A stretch of 64,000 nucleotides of DNA from Terriglobales bacterium (GCA_027485675.1 JAIXQP010000021.1:1-64000), one strand, 5' to 3'. Numbered from the stretch's first letter, positions 36,872 to 45,611 are shown. Notes: generated by a model not told the origin, from the sequence alone. A program made the numbers and translations.

Positions 36872-36901
36872 AAAGGGCGAGGCTCCGGCTTCGCCCTTTT
36901 T
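36872..36901 (+). terminator. Rho-independent terminator after the TPR-like gene
   Basis: AAAGGGCGAGGC and its complement GCTTCGCCCTTT form a 12-bp stem (one G-U pair) with a short loop, followed by TTTTT. The T-run ends only 2 nt before the ATG of the next gene (36904), so that gene would depend on read-through or on a promoter inside the hairpin region. Confidence 0.85.
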
Positions 36902-36903
36902 CT

Positions 36904-37866
36904 ATGTTGCGCCTGCTTTTCCTTGCTCTGCTTGTGTTGACGCCAGCAGCGGCCCAACGCTTCGGTCGGCTGACGCGGGAGTTCCTCGAACTTACTGAGA
37001 ACCAGGATGTGCGGCTTCGCGAGATCGTCGAGCCCTTTTATCGGTGGGGAGAGACGCAACGCGAGCGCATCCGCCAGGTGGAAGCAGAGATCGAGGAAGA
37101 GGCGAGGAAGACGCCGCCCGATCCGATGGCCCTAGGGGTGCGCTTCGCCGAACTGGAATCCGTTCGCCGCCACAGTGTGGAACGGCTCGCCGAGGTAATT
37201 CGTCTCCGCCGGTCCGTTCTCACTCCGGAACAACTCCGCCGCGTCCAACTTCTCGAACAAGCGGCGCGCCTGTCCGACACCGTCCAGGACGCCAACTGCG
37301 AGTTCGTGATGCTCCCCGACGACCTGAACGGCGCCTGCGGCGTCGCCTCCGTGAATCTCCGAACGCCCCTCCCTTCTCCCGGTTCCGTCATCCCTACGGT
37401 CGTCGACCCATCGGTTCCCTTTGACCCCACGGCGCCGCTCCGCCGCTATCTGGAACTCACGCCCCAGCAGTCCGCGGTCTACCTTCGGAATCTGGAACTC
37501 CTGCGCACCCGCGAGGCGGCAGCCGGCAGCCGGCTGGCCTGCTCCGACGAGGAGGCGAACCGGGCCTTGGCGGCGAGTCCGCTCTCCCCGGCCGATATCG
37601 GCTTTCCCAAGGCGAACGCCATTAACGCCTACCGGCTGATCCGCTCGTTGTACGAGGAAGCGATCAACGAGAACGTGGCCCTGCTGACCCCGGCCCAGCG
37701 GCAGCGCCTCGAACTCCTCGAACAAGTGCAGATGCTCACCGTACCCGCGGATCTGGCTCGGCGATTCGCTCTGCTTCCACCGGTCCGGATACCAGCCGCA
37801 GGGTTCGTTTTCTTCTCCGGGATCCCCTTTGGCGCTTCGCTCTATTTTTGCCGGATGCCACTTTAG
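36904..37866 (+). CDS. Periplasmic LTxxQ-type (Spy/CpxP-like) protein, copy 1
   Basis: A 320-residue exported helical protein (signal peptide to about AAAQ 18). It contains two copies of a ~95-residue module: ELTENQDVRLREI...PDPMALGVRFAELES...LRRSVLTPEQLRRVQLLEQA and LELTPQQSAVYLRNL...LSPADIGFP...ENVALLTPAQRQRLELLEQV. The LTxxQ motifs recall the Spy/CpxP periplasmic stress family, but the module here is longer. Four cysteines lie in the second half and linker. It starts just after the terminator and is followed by a paralogue; function is presumably envelope-related. Confidence 0.75.
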   Translation: MLRLLFLALLVLTPAAAQRFGRLTREFLELTENQDVRLREIVEPFYRWGETQRERIRQVEAEIEEEARKTPPDPMALGVRFAELESVRRHSVERLAEVIRLRRSVLTPEQLRRVQLLEQAARLSDTVQDANCEFVMLPDDLNGACGVASVNLRTPLPSPGSVIPTVVDPSVPFDPTAPLRRYLELTPQQSAVYLRNLELLRTREAAAGSRLACSDEEANRALAASPLSPADIGFPKANAINAYRLIRSLYEEAINENVALLTPAQRQRLELLEQVQMLTVPADLARRFALLPPVRIPAAGFVFFSGIPFGASLYFCRMPL

Positions 37867-37869
37867 TAT
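37864..37869 (+). promoter_or_regulatory. -10-like TAGTAT for LTxxQ copy 2
   Basis: TAGTAT overlaps the stop of copy 1 and ends 7 nt before ATG 37877, which starts a clean signal peptide. It supports 37877 over the ATG at 37868. Confidence 0.45.
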
Positions 37870-37876
37870 GGACCCC

Positions 37877-38848
37877 ATGCGACTAGCCCTACTCTTCCTC
37901 TCCGCCGCCCCCCTCCTCGCGCAGGGCCCGCCGGTCCCGTCCTCCATTGCGGAGTATCTCGGTCTGACGCCGGCGCAGGTCGCCACGTTCGTCCGCAATC
38001 TTGATGAGCACTACGCCCGCGCCGTAGCCGTCGAGGAACGGCGCGACACGGTGGAAGCCGAGATCGCCGCCGAGGCTCTCCACGATCCCGTGGACCCCAT
38101 GGCTCTTGGCCTGCGCCTCGCGGAGTTGGAAACGACGCGCCGCGAGTTCGTTGCCCAAGGCCGCGAAATCATCGCCCGCCACCGGTCCCTCCTCACCCAA
38201 ACCCAAGCAGCGCGCCTCGAGATTGTCGTGGCCGCGATGATGGCGTCCAACCAACTGGGTGCTATCGCCAGCGACGCCGCGTGCCTTTACCTGATGGAGG
38301 GCTATAGTGGGTCGGGTTCGTTCTGCCACTTCATGTACGCAGGTGGCATTGCCTCGCAGGCAAAAGACCGCGCCCGGCGGACGACCGAAGAGCGCTCCGC
38401 GCTCGAACAGTTCCTCCAACTCACCCCGGAGCAGATCGCCCGCTACCGCGCCAACCAGCGAGAGTTCATGACCTGGGTGCATGCGCCCAACGGCTCCTAT
38501 GAGGCCAACCAGGAGGCCTGCCGGGCGTTGGCCAGCTCTCCGCTCGATCCGATGCGCATCGGTATCCCCGCCGCCCGGTTGGCTACCCTGACGCAGAGAC
38601 ACCTCCAGCGCGCCCGAGAACTCATCGCGGCCAACCAGGCTATCTTGACCGACAGCCAGCGGCTTCGCCTGAACATCCTCGAAGAGGCTCGCGCTCTTGC
38701 GCCTACCGCCGCCTTCGCGGAATCCGAAGCCTTCCTGGCACGGGCTGACGGACAACCCAACTTCAGCTTCAGCGGCGAAGGAGGCTACTACGGCTCCGGA
38801 CTTTACATGCGTCAGAGAAACTTCGGTCTATCCTGCTACGGTTACTGA
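37877..38848 (+). CDS. Periplasmic LTxxQ-type (Spy/CpxP-like) protein, copy 2
   Basis: A 323-residue paralogue of the preceding protein. Signal peptide to about LLAQG (17). Two modules again: YLGLTPAQVATFVRNLDEHY...DPVDPMALGLRLAELETTRR...LLTQTQAARLEIV, and FLQLTPEQIARYRANQ...LDPMRIGIPAARLATL...AILTDSQRLRLNILEEA. The conserved P-M-x-(L/I)-G segment between helices is shared by both paralogues. Tandem duplication followed by divergence is likely. The stop overlaps the convergent 99-residue gene by 7 nt. Confidence 0.77.
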   Translation: MRLALLFLSAAPLLAQGPPVPSSIAEYLGLTPAQVATFVRNLDEHYARAVAVEERRDTVEAEIAAEALHDPVDPMALGLRLAELETTRREFVAQGREIIARHRSLLTQTQAARLEIVVAAMMASNQLGAIASDAACLYLMEGYSGSGSFCHFMYAGGIASQAKDRARRTTEERSALEQFLQLTPEQIARYRANQREFMTWVHAPNGSYEANQEACRALASSPLDPMRIGIPAARLATLTQRHLQRARELIAANQAILTDSQRLRLNILEEARALAPTAAFAESEAFLARADGQPNFSFSGEGGYYGSGLYMRQRNFGLSCYGY

Positions 38849-39141
38849 CCGCCGAGACAACTCCGCAGATCCTGGTCAAACGTCCGCAACGCCGCCACCT
38901 CTTCCGCCTCGGCGCGCCGCTCGTACCCCTTCCCCACAAAGAACGCTTCCCCGCCCCGCCAGACGAGCGCGGCAAAGCCCTGCTCAATCATCAACCCCGG
39001 CGCGCCCACGTTGCCGAAGCCTTTCTCCCGCCGCTCCACCAACGAAACGAAGCCACCGCGCACAAACAGAAAATGCGTGGAGATCTCCGCCGGCAGCAGG
39101 TCAATCCCCGCCGCCGCCAACCGCTCGAAGATCTCCAGCAT
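38842..39141 (-). CDS. Small protein of unknown function downstream of DUF151 nuclease
   Basis: A 99-residue soluble protein (MLEIFERLAAAGIDLLPAEI...FVSLVERREKGFGNVGAPGLMIEQGFAALVWRG). Mixed alpha/beta composition with no signal peptide or known motif. Its ATG overlaps the DUF151 stop (TAATG), so it is translated from the same mRNA. A role with the nuclease or with the miaB unit is only inferred from position. Confidence 0.7.
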   Translation of the reverse strand: MLEIFERLAAAGIDLLPAEISTHFLFVRGGFVSLVERREKGFGNVGAPGLMIEQGFAALVWRGGEAFFVGKGYERRAEAEEVAALRTFDQDLRSCLGGQ

Positions 39142-39626
39142 TACATCTTGTACCGGCCGAGATCCTCGTCGTTCAGGCTCTCGAGCCACCGCTTCAACTC
39201 GTCGTTGGTCACCTTATCGGACACAGAGTTGGTCGCCTTCGACGTCCGGATCACCTGCTCGTCGACATAGATCGGACAATCGGTCCGCAGCGCCAGCGCC
39301 AAGGCATCCGACGGCCGCGAATCCACCGTGATCAACTCGCCATCTTTTTCGAGCCAGATCATCGCGTAGAACGTGTCGTCCTTCAACTCGTTCACCACCA
39401 CCTTGCTGACGTTCGTCTCCAAACCCGCCAACAGGGTCTTGATCAAATCGTGCGTCATCGGCCGCGGCGTCGCGACTTTCTCAATCTCCAGCGCAATGGC
39501 GTTCGCTTCATACATGCCCACCCAAATGGGCAAAATCGTACCGCCATCCACATCCTTCAGGATGACAATGGGCGTCTGGGTTACCGGGTCCATCATCAGA
39601 CCCCGAATCTTCATTTCGATCTCCAC
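39141..39626 (-). CDS. DUF151 / bifunctional nuclease family protein
   Basis: A 161-residue protein of the DUF151 (BFN) family. MKIRGLMMDPVTQTPIVILKD, GTILPIWVGMYEANAIALEIEK, RPMTHDLIKTLL, KDDTFYAMIWLE and DSRPSDALALALRTDCPIYVDE are all family hallmarks. Plant and bacterial members have been reported to have DNase/RNase activity; the bacterial role is unclear. The start is GTG 39626, 5 nt after an AGGAGG ribosome site, giving M-EIEMKIRG. A TAGAAT box overlaps the miaB stop, so it may also have its own promoter. Confidence 0.9.
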   Translation of the reverse strand: MEIEMKIRGLMMDPVTQTPIVILKDVDGGTILPIWVGMYEANAIALEIEKVATPRPMTHDLIKTLLAGLETNVSKVVVNELKDDTFYAMIWLEKDGELITVDSRPSDALALALRTDCPIYVDEQVIRTSKATNSVSDKVTNDELKRWLESLNDEDLGRYKM

Positions 39627-39645
39627 GCGCCCTCCTCGTTCCATT

Positions 39646-40965
39646 CTAAGCCGCTTCCCCAACCAGAGATACCGGGCCGGACCGCGTGACCAGCACATCC
39701 AGATAGCGCCCCTGCAACTCGGCCGCCTGCCCCTCGGGGTGCGAAAAGTTCACCGTCTTATGCTGGGTCGTCTTGCCGACCCATTGCCCGGTGGCCAGAT
39801 TGAAGAACTCCACGTGCACCTCGTAGGTCTCGCCCACATAGTTCGCGTTGTTCTGAATCTGGATCATCCGCTGCCGCTCCTGCACCTGCATGTGCCGCCG
39901 GCCCTTCTCTTCTTCTGGAATCTGATCGCCCAGCACCAGCGCCGGGGTGTTGGGCCGGGGCGAGTACTTGAAGTTGAAAATGGCATCGTACTGCACTTCA
40001 TCGAGCAGCGCCAGCGTGTCGTCGATATCCTGATCGGTCTCGCCGGGGAAGCCGACGATGATATCAGTCGTGATCGCCATCGGCCGCTTGGCGGCCTTCA
40101 TCCAACTGATTCGCTCGAGATACTCCTCCCGGGTGTACAGCCGCTGCATCCCATCGAGAATCCGGTTCGACCCGCTCTGCACCGGCAGATGGATGTGGTT
40201 GCACAGCGAGGGCGTGGCATCAATCGCCGCCACGATCTCTTTCGTAAAGTCCCGCGGATGCGAGGTCGTAAAGCGAACCCGCCGGATCCCGTTCACGAGC
40301 CCCACCTGTTCGAGGCACGTCGCGAAATCCCAACGCTTTGGCGAGGGGTCGCGATAAGAGTTCACGTTCTGGCCGAGCAGCGTGATCTCGGTATAACCCA
40401 GGTCCGCCAACCGCCGGACCTCTTCGATGACGCTATCCGCCGTCCGGCTCCGCTCCGGGCCCCGCGTGAAGGGGACAACGCAGTAGGCGCAGGCTTTGTC
40501 GCAGCCTTCAATGATCGTGACGAAGGCCCGGTAGGGGTTATCCCGTCGCGTGTACGGGGTATCGAACGCCTCTTCCGTATCCAGGCTCAACCCGGTCACC
40601 CGGCGATCGCCCTGTTCAATCTGGACGAGCAGTTCCGGGAACTTCGTGTAGCTCGCCGAGCCCACCACCAGCGAAACGTGGGGCGCCCGCTCAAAGATCT
40701 TCTCGCCTTCCTGCTGGGCGACACAGCCGAGCACCCCGAAAACCTGGTTGCCCTTCTTCGCGCCTTTTTTAAAATTCTGGAGTTTGTTGAAAACCTTCTG
40801 TTCGGCCTTATCGCGGATGGAACAGGTGTTGTACAGCACCAAGCCGGCCTCCTCGGCCGTCGGCACCTGCAAATAGCCGCGCTCCCGCAGCGTACCGATG
40901 ACCTTCTCCGAGTCATGCACGTTCATCTGGCAACCGAAGGTTTCGATGTAAAAAGAGCGATCCAC
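39646..40965 (-). CDS. miaB: tRNA-2-methylthio-N6-dimethylallyladenosine synthase
   Basis: Radical-SAM methylthiotransferase of 439 residues that thiomethylates i6A37 in tRNA. N-terminal UPF0004 domain with cysteines in TFGCQMN, NTCSIR and LGCVAQ; radical-SAM cluster CDKACAYC in the centre (GCDKACAYCVVPFTRGPERSR); C-terminal TRAM domain (YVGETYEVHVE...GRYLDVLVT). The open frame continues far upstream, antisense to the next gene; the start is GTG 40965, 6 nt after a perfect TATAAT and directly before the conserved M-DRSFYIETFGCQ. Confidence 0.96.
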   Translation of the reverse strand: MDRSFYIETFGCQMNVHDSEKVIGTLRERGYLQVPTAEEAGLVLYNTCSIRDKAEQKVFNKLQNFKKGAKKGNQVFGVLGCVAQQEGEKIFERAPHVSLVVGSASYTKFPELLVQIEQGDRRVTGLSLDTEEAFDTPYTRRDNPYRAFVTIIEGCDKACAYCVVPFTRGPERSRTADSVIEEVRRLADLGYTEITLLGQNVNSYRDPSPKRWDFATCLEQVGLVNGIRRVRFTTSHPRDFTKEIVAAIDATPSLCNHIHLPVQSGSNRILDGMQRLYTREEYLERISWMKAAKRPMAITTDIIVGFPGETDQDIDDTLALLDEVQYDAIFNFKYSPRPNTPALVLGDQIPEEEKGRRHMQVQERQRMIQIQNNANYVGETYEVHVEFFNLATGQWVGKTTQHKTVNFSHPEGQAAELQGRYLDVLVTRSGPVSLVGEAA

Positions 40966-40971
40966 TCTATT

Positions 40972-40977
40972 ATTATA
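40972..40977 (-). promoter_or_regulatory. Consensus -10 TATAAT of miaB
   Basis: TATAAT ends 6 nt before GTG 40965; the only perfect -10 consensus at this spacing in the window. A plus-strand TATTAT overlaps it (40970-40975) and could fire toward 41026. Confidence 0.6.
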
Positions 40978-41025
40978 GTGGCCGAAGAACTGTAGATTCT
41001 TCCTGAAACTGCCGAAATAGAGATT

Positions 41026-41952
41026 ATGCGTTTTTGGGCCTTCGCGTTTTGTGCCGTCGTCACCGTCTGGGGCCAGCCACAGAGCAGCACGACCCGGACT
41101 TACACCTTCGACGCCAACGGCACCCGCCAGCTCGCCTCGGAGGGCACGACGGCGAACGGATCGAGCGCACAAGCGGTGCAGAATCTGAACGGCGGACTGT
41201 CGCCCATCGAAAAGGTGGAGGAGCGCGTCCTGCGGGAAGATGCCGTGGGCCGCGTGATCGAGCGGATCATCCGCCCGTACGACGCCAATGGCCAGGCCGG
41301 TTCTCCGCAAAAAGTACAAATTGAGGAGCGCAAACGCCCGGACGGCTCCAAGTCCATCGAAACCCAGGTCTATTACGGCAACATCAGCGGCGGTTTTTCC
41401 CTCGCCGAGAAGACCACGTCCGTCGCCCGGACCGCCGGCAACGTGGAAACGATCGAGACCCAGGTCGCCCGGCCGACCGTGAACGGCTCCGTCGAATTGG
41501 TGGAGCGCAAACAGGCGCGCATCGAAACCGGCGACAAGACCAAGCAGGAGCTGCTGACCGTGGAGCGGCGCGACGCCAACGGCAACTTCCTTCCCGCCCT
41601 GCGCGAAGTGAAGCAGACCCAGCAACAGAACGGCAAGACCATCGAGACCGTGACCGAGTACATCGCCGGGTTTTCGGGCCAGCTGCAACTCAACGGGCAA
41701 TCCGTGGCCGAAACGCAGAAGCGGCCGGACAGCACCGAAATCCGGCAGGTGACCATCTTCGGGATGAGTTCGCCGGGCCGTCCGAACTCGGACAAGCCGC
41801 AACTCCGGGAACAGCAGATTATCGAAAGGCGGACCGCCAACGGCCAGACGATCGAGAGCCTGAGCATCCGCCGGCCCGCCGTCGACAACCCGGCCAACCT
41901 GGGCCCGGCGCAGAGGATCTCGGAGAAGGTTTGCACCGGGGCTTGCAAGTAG
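41026..41952 (+). CDS. Secreted repeat-rich protein of unknown function
   Basis: A 308-residue exported protein (signal to about VWGQ 17). The mature part is hydrophilic, Gln/Thr/Glu-rich and loosely repetitive (for example [38 protein letters not shown]; repeated V-E-x-x-R and E-T-Q-V strings), suggesting an elongated beta-repeat fold. Cysteines occur only at the C-terminus (VCTGACK) and in the signal. No family recognised. Divergent from miaB and 10 nt upstream of hemB, which however has its own -10-like box. Confidence 0.72.
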   Translation: MRFWAFAFCAVVTVWGQPQSSTTRTYTFDANGTRQLASEGTTANGSSAQAVQNLNGGLSPIEKVEERVLREDAVGRVIERIIRPYDANGQAGSPQKVQIEERKRPDGSKSIETQVYYGNISGGFSLAEKTTSVARTAGNVETIETQVARPTVNGSVELVERKQARIETGDKTKQELLTVERRDANGNFLPALREVKQTQQQNGKTIETVTEYIAGFSGQLQLNGQSVAETQKRPDSTEIRQVTIFGMSSPGRPNSDKPQLREQQIIERRTANGQTIESLSIRRPAVDNPANLGPAQRISEKVCTGACK

Positions 41953-41955
41953 AAT
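41950..41955 (+). promoter_or_regulatory. -10-like TAGAAT of hemB
   Basis: TAGAAT overlaps the preceding stop codon and ends 7 nt before ATG 41963; predicted leaderless. No Shine-Dalgarno. Confidence 0.5.
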
Positions 41956-41962
41956 AGGGCGT

Positions 41963-42934
41963 ATGCCCTTCCCTATCGACCGCCCACGACGTCTGCGCCG
42001 CACCCCGGCGATTCGTGCGCTTGTCCGCGAAACGCACCTGCAGCCGTCCAATTTCATCTTCCCGCTGTTCGTCGTCGAAGGGGAAGGCATCCGCAAGGAA
42101 ATCGGCGCCATGCCGGGGAACTTCCAGATGTCGATTGACGAGACCGTCCGCGAATGCGCCCTGATCCACTCGCTCGGCATCGGCGGCGTTATCCTCTTCG
42201 GCATCCCCAAGCACAAGGATGAAGAGGCCAGTGGCGCTTTTGACGACGAAGGTATTGTCCAGCGCGCCGTCCGCGCCATTAAGCGGGAGGTTCCCGGTCT
42301 GCTGGTGGTGACCGACGTTTGCAACTGCGAGTACACCTCCCATGGCCACTGCGGCAAGATCGTGGATGGCGACGTGGACAACGACATCACCCTCGAATGG
42401 CTGGCCGCCTCGGCGGTCTCTCATGCCCGCGCCGGCGCCGATATCGTCGCCCCCTCGGACATGATGGACGGCCGCGTGGCCGCCATCCGGGATTCGCTCG
42501 ACGAGTCCGGCTTCTCGCACCTCCCCATCATGGCCTACGCGGCGAAGTACGCCTCGAGCTACTACGGCCCCTTCCGCGAAGCCGCCGAATCGGCGCCCCA
42601 GTTCGGCGACCGCCGCACCTACCAGATGGACCCCGCCAACGCCCGGGAGGCGATGAAGGAGATGGCGCTCGATCTCGAGGAGGGCGCCGATATTCTGATG
42701 GTGAAGCCGGCGCTCGCCTACCTCGATATCATCCGCCAGGCCTATGACCGCTTTGAGGTGCCCATCGCGGCCTACCAGGTCTCGGGCGAGTTCAGCCAGA
42801 TCGTAGCCGCGGCGCGTCTCGGCTGGATCGACGGCGAACGCATGATGATGGAGTCGCTCACGTCCATCAAGCGGGCCGGAGCGAGCATCATCCTCACCTA
42901 CTTCGCCAAGGATGCCGCGCGCCTACTCCAGTAA
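41963..42934 (+). CDS. hemB: Porphobilinogen synthase
   Basis: Delta-aminolevulinate dehydratase of 323 residues, condensing two 5-aminolevulinates to porphobilinogen in tetrapyrrole synthesis. The zinc-type triple-cysteine site is intact ([13 protein letters not shown]). Schiff-base lysines are K195 ([15 protein letters not shown]) and the one in [14 protein letters not shown] (about 248). [10 protein letters not shown] is also diagnostic. The last ~45 codons are repeated twice, degenerate, immediately downstream (42935-43204). Confidence 0.97.
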   Translation: MPFPIDRPRRLRRTPAIRALVRETHLQPSNFIFPLFVVEGEGIRKEIGAMPGNFQMSIDETVRECALIHSLGIGGVILFGIPKHKDEEASGAFDDEGIVQRAVRAIKREVPGLLVVTDVCNCEYTSHGHCGKIVDGDVDNDITLEWLAASAVSHARAGADIVAPSDMMDGRVAAIRDSLDESGFSHLPIMAYAAKYASSYYGPFREAAESAPQFGDRRTYQMDPANAREAMKEMALDLEEGADILMVKPALAYLDIIRQAYDRFEVPIAAYQVSGEFSQIVAAARLGWIDGERMMMESLTSIKRAGASIILTYFAKDAARLLQ

Positions 42935-43204
42935 AGCCGCAGAGGGCATCTGCACAAACAGGGCGGCGGCGCGTCTCGGCTGCATTAGGATGACGTCGCT
43001 CACCTCCATCCAGCGGGCCGGAATCCTCCCCTGCTTCGCCAAGGATGCCGCGCGCCTACTCCAGTAGCGCCGCATAGGTCACCTGCACAAACATGGCCGC
43101 GGCGAGCCTCGGCTGGCTCGACGGCGAACGCATGAGGATGGCGTCGCTCACGGGCCGGAATCCTCACCGACTTCGCCAAGGATGCCGCGCGCCTACTCCA
43201 GTAA
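42935..43204. repeat. Two degenerate tandem copies of the hemB/beta-lactamase 3' junction
   Basis: After the hemB stop come two imperfect copies (stops at 43065-43067 and 43202-43204; unit 133-137 bp) of the last ~125 bp of hemB, each followed by the reverse-oriented C-terminus of the beta-lactamase gene. GATGCCGCGCGCCTACTCCA is identical in all three. On the minus strand each junction reads [22 protein letters not shown] or FVQMTYAALLE followed by TAG. Copies 2 and 3 of hemB carry small deletions and stop codons, so only the first hemB and the last lactamase copy are functional. Confidence 0.92.
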
Positions 43205-44332
43205 CGCCGCGTAGGTCATCTGCACGAAGGCGGTCCGCTCGTCGCTGCCGCCTTCGCGGTGGATGAGAAAGATCCCGATCAGGTCCTTGGCCGGATCGAG
43301 AAAGGAGAACGTACCGTAGCGCCCGCCGTGGCCGAAGGTCCCCGGGGTCATCCCCATCGGCGAAAAGCCGGGCCGCACGACGTAAGAACCGAGCCCCCAA
43401 CCCATCCCCGGCCCGTTCGTCGCCAGTTCGCCGGTATGCACCGTCCGCATCAGCCGCACCGCGGCCGGCGAAAGGAGCCGGAAGCCGTTGGCCGCCTTCC
43501 CATTGCGCAGCAGCGCCTGGTAGAGCAGAAACAAATCCGCCGCCGTCGAGTACACCCCGCCTTCGGGCAGCGAGTACTTCGCCCCGGCCCGGTACTTCAT
43601 CGCCCCTTCGCCCAGCGGGTCGTCGGTGTACTTCACCGGTTTCCCGTTGCGGAGGATATACGCCGTGGGCATCCGTCCCCACTTCTCCTTCGGCGGAAAG
43701 ATGTAGGAGTCCTTCATGCCCAGCGGCTCGAAGATTCGCTTGGCCAGGAACTCTTCAAAGCGCAGGCCCGAATGCACCTCCAGAATCCGCGCGAGCACGG
43801 CAATCCCCGCGTTGCTGTACTGCCACTTGCTGCCCGGCGGGTAACTGACGGGCGTCTGCGAGTAGACAAGCGCCACGTCCGCAAGCGGCTTATGCAAGGC
43901 GCCGTGCAACTCGCCAATCCCCGGCGGCGGGTTCAGCGGCAGGCCGGCGGTATGGGTCAGCAGTTGCTGCAGCGTGATCTTCTCGGGGAGAGAGCGGAAT
44001 TCGGGCAGGTGCTTTTCCACCGGATCCGAGATCGACAGCTTCCCCTCGTCGGCCAGTTGGAGAATCCCAATGGCCACCATCGGCTTGGTCATCGAGTGAA
44101 TCTGGAAAATATGGTCGGTCCGCAGCGGCGCTTTGGTTTCGAGGTCGAAGTAGCCCGTCGCCTGCAGGTCGGCTACCCCGCCCGCCCGTCCCACGAGCGT
44201 GACGACCCCGGCGACTTTCCCCGCGTCCACGAACTCCCGCATCCGCACCGGGATCGCCGCCAGGCGTCCGGCTTCAAACCCGCTCTGCGCCCATAGCGCT
44301 CCCGCGAAGAACCCAATCAGCAACAATCGCAT
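43193..44332 (-). CDS. Exported serine beta-lactamase-like hydrolase
   Basis: A 379-residue class C beta-lactamase/esterase-type serine hydrolase. Signal peptide 1-16 (GALWAQ). Active-site motifs: S-M-T-K in HSMTKPM, YSN in QYSNAGIAV, and HGG in FGHGGRYGTF in place of KTG. The family includes esterases, D-aminopeptidases and PBP4-like enzymes, so antibiotic resistance should not be assumed. ATG 44332 is preferred over 44374 because it begins the signal peptide and lies 8 nt after TACAAT. The C-terminal codons are part of the tandem junction repeat. Confidence 0.88.
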   Translation of the reverse strand: MRLLLIGFFAGALWAQSGFEAGRLAAIPVRMREFVDAGKVAGVVTLVGRAGGVADLQATGYFDLETKAPLRTDHIFQIHSMTKPMVAIGILQLADEGKLSISDPVEKHLPEFRSLPEKITLQQLLTHTAGLPLNPPPGIGELHGALHKPLADVALVYSQTPVSYPPGSKWQYSNAGIAVLARILEVHSGLRFEEFLAKRIFEPLGMKDSYIFPPKEKWGRMPTAYILRNGKPVKYTDDPLGEGAMKYRAGAKYSLPEGGVYSTAADLFLLYQALLRNGKAANGFRLLSPAAVRLMRTVHTGELATNGPGMGWGLGSYVVRPGFSPMGMTPGTFGHGGRYGTFSFLDPAKDLIGIFLIHREGGSDERTAFVQMTYAALLE

Positions 44333-44340
44333 CGCGGGTG

Positions 44341-44346
44341 ATTGTA
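44341..44346 (-). promoter_or_regulatory. -10-like TACAAT of the beta-lactamase-like gene
   Basis: TACAAT ends 8 nt before ATG 44332 on the minus strand. Confidence 0.45.
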
Positions 44347-44380
44347 TCAGTTCCCCCGCGGCATTAGGCACCAAGCCGCT

Positions 44381-44983
44381 TTAGGCCCAAAGCAGCAAAA
44401 ACGCGAACAGGCCGATCCAGAGCACGCCCATGAAGTGCCAGTACATGGCCGTCAGTCGGGCCTCCATGCGATGCCGGCGCAGCGGCTGCTCCTCGCCATC
44501 CACCAGCCGCTTCGACCGGCTGTACAGCCAGTGCATGCCCCCGATGCCACCGATCAGGTGCGCCCCGTGGATGAAGCTGAACACGTAGAACATGTTGCCT
44601 TGCGGATTGCCGGAAATCGTCACGCCCCGCGCCAGCAAAAGCCAAGCCCCGGCGATCTGTGCCGCCAGAAAGAGATACCCCAAGCCGATTGTGCCAAACA
44701 GTTGCCGCCGGTACTCCCCGAGGCGCGCGCGCCATAAGGCCCGCCGGGCCACCTGCAAGGTGAGGCTGCTCACCAGCATCAACCCCGTGCTGAGCCAAAA
44801 CACCCAGGGAATGGCGATCGAGGCGCGGGTTGGCTGGTCGGGAAGAATAAAGGCGTAGGCGATCACTAAAGCGCCGAAAAAGCAGGCGATGGAGACGAGC
44901 GTCAGCACCATGCCCATCGTGCCCAACCTCATCCCGGTAGAGGCTGGAACCTCTCCGGCTGTCTGAATTTCTGAGTCTGTCAT
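44381..44983 (-). CDS. Cytochrome c oxidase subunit III family protein (orphan)
   Basis: A 200-residue inner-membrane protein with five predicted helices, as in short bacterial COX3/CyoC proteins of the heme-copper oxidases. Typical segments are SIACFFGALVIAYAF, the internal QGNMFYVFSFIHGAHLIGG (the FxxIHGxHL motif), and the terminal YWHFMGVLWIGLFAFLLL. Subunits I and II are not in the window, so it is unlinked here. A GGGGGA run lies just upstream of the ATG. Confidence 0.88.
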   Translation of the reverse strand: MTDSEIQTAGEVPASTGMRLGTMGMVLTLVSIACFFGALVIAYAFILPDQPTRASIAIPWVFWLSTGLMLVSSLTLQVARRALWRARLGEYRRQLFGTIGLGYLFLAAQIAGAWLLLARGVTISGNPQGNMFYVFSFIHGAHLIGGIGGMHWLYSRSKRLVDGEEQPLRRHRMEARLTAMYWHFMGVLWIGLFAFLLLWA

Positions 44984-45023
44984 TGTCCCCCGGTCCGTCC
45001 TACCCCTTATGATGATCTAAGGA

Positions 45024-45611
45024 ATGGCCGACTCTCTTTATTTATCCTACTGGCTCCGGAACTTCTCCGCGCTCTCGATGCTCCGGTCGTTCGGCAAGAT
45101 GCTCGAACGGTTCCCGTACTCCCCGCAGAACCCCGGGCAAAGCGTCCTGCGCATTGAGGCCGTCTCGTCCACCGAGCCCCCCCTGCTGGAGCGCCCCTTT
45201 TCGGACCCGCTCGATGCCGGTGAGGTGATCGAGTGCGCCAACGAGTTCCTGCACGCCGACTGCGCCTACGTCCTCGAGACCTGGTGGGGCCTCTGGCAGT
45301 TCCGGAAGGAATGGGAGCTCCGGCCCGCCCGAGTTACCCTCTACTGCTACGGACCGGAGTTCGCCGATACCCCGCTGCTGGGCGACGATACCCCGGCCGA
45401 ACACCTCCGGATCGATTTCGGCCTCGACGCGCACTATCTCCCGCGGCCCGACGATCCGGCCAGCGCTTACTATACTCGATCGAATCTCCGCGGTCTGCTC
45501 CGTCTGGTCCAGCAGCTCGACGAGGCTCTCGCCGTGGAGCGGCGCGCCCTGTGGTCGGAGTCGGGGGGCAACTTCTCCGAAAAACTCGAGCATGCGATCG
45601 AAAACCTTTAG
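45024..45611 (+). CDS. Conserved hypothetical protein
   Basis: A 195-residue soluble protein (YLSYWLRNFSALSMLRSFGKMLERFPYS...CAYVLETWWGLWQF...VTLYCYGPEF). No signal peptide or membrane segment. Aromatic-rich N-terminal half and an acidic, helical C-terminus. I do not recognise the family. A TATGAT box ends 10 nt before the ATG and AAGGA abuts it, so the leader is very short. Divergent from COX3. Confidence 0.72.
   Translation: MADSLYLSYWLRNFSALSMLRSFGKMLERFPYSPQNPGQSVLRIEAVSSTEPPLLERPFSDPLDAGEVIECANEFLHADCAYVLETWWGLWQFRKEWELRPARVTLYCYGPEFADTPLLGDDTPAEHLRIDFGLDAHYLPRPDDPASAYYTRSNLRGLLRLVQQLDEALAVERRALWSESGGNFSEKLEHAIENL

Noticed and set aside
39646-42390. A 914-codon frame that would fuse miaB to a long N-terminal extension
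   Set aside because: The extension is antisense to the secreted protein and hemB; miaB begins at GTG 40965 after TATAAT with the conserved N-terminus.
42935-43192. Mobile element or CRISPR-like array after hemB
   Set aside because: The repeats are three tandem copies of local coding sequence with no spacers, transposase or terminal inverted repeats.
43193-44332. Antibiotic-resistance beta-lactamase
   Set aside because: SxxK and YSN are present but the third motif is HGG and the family is dominated by esterases and peptidases; no resistance context is seen.
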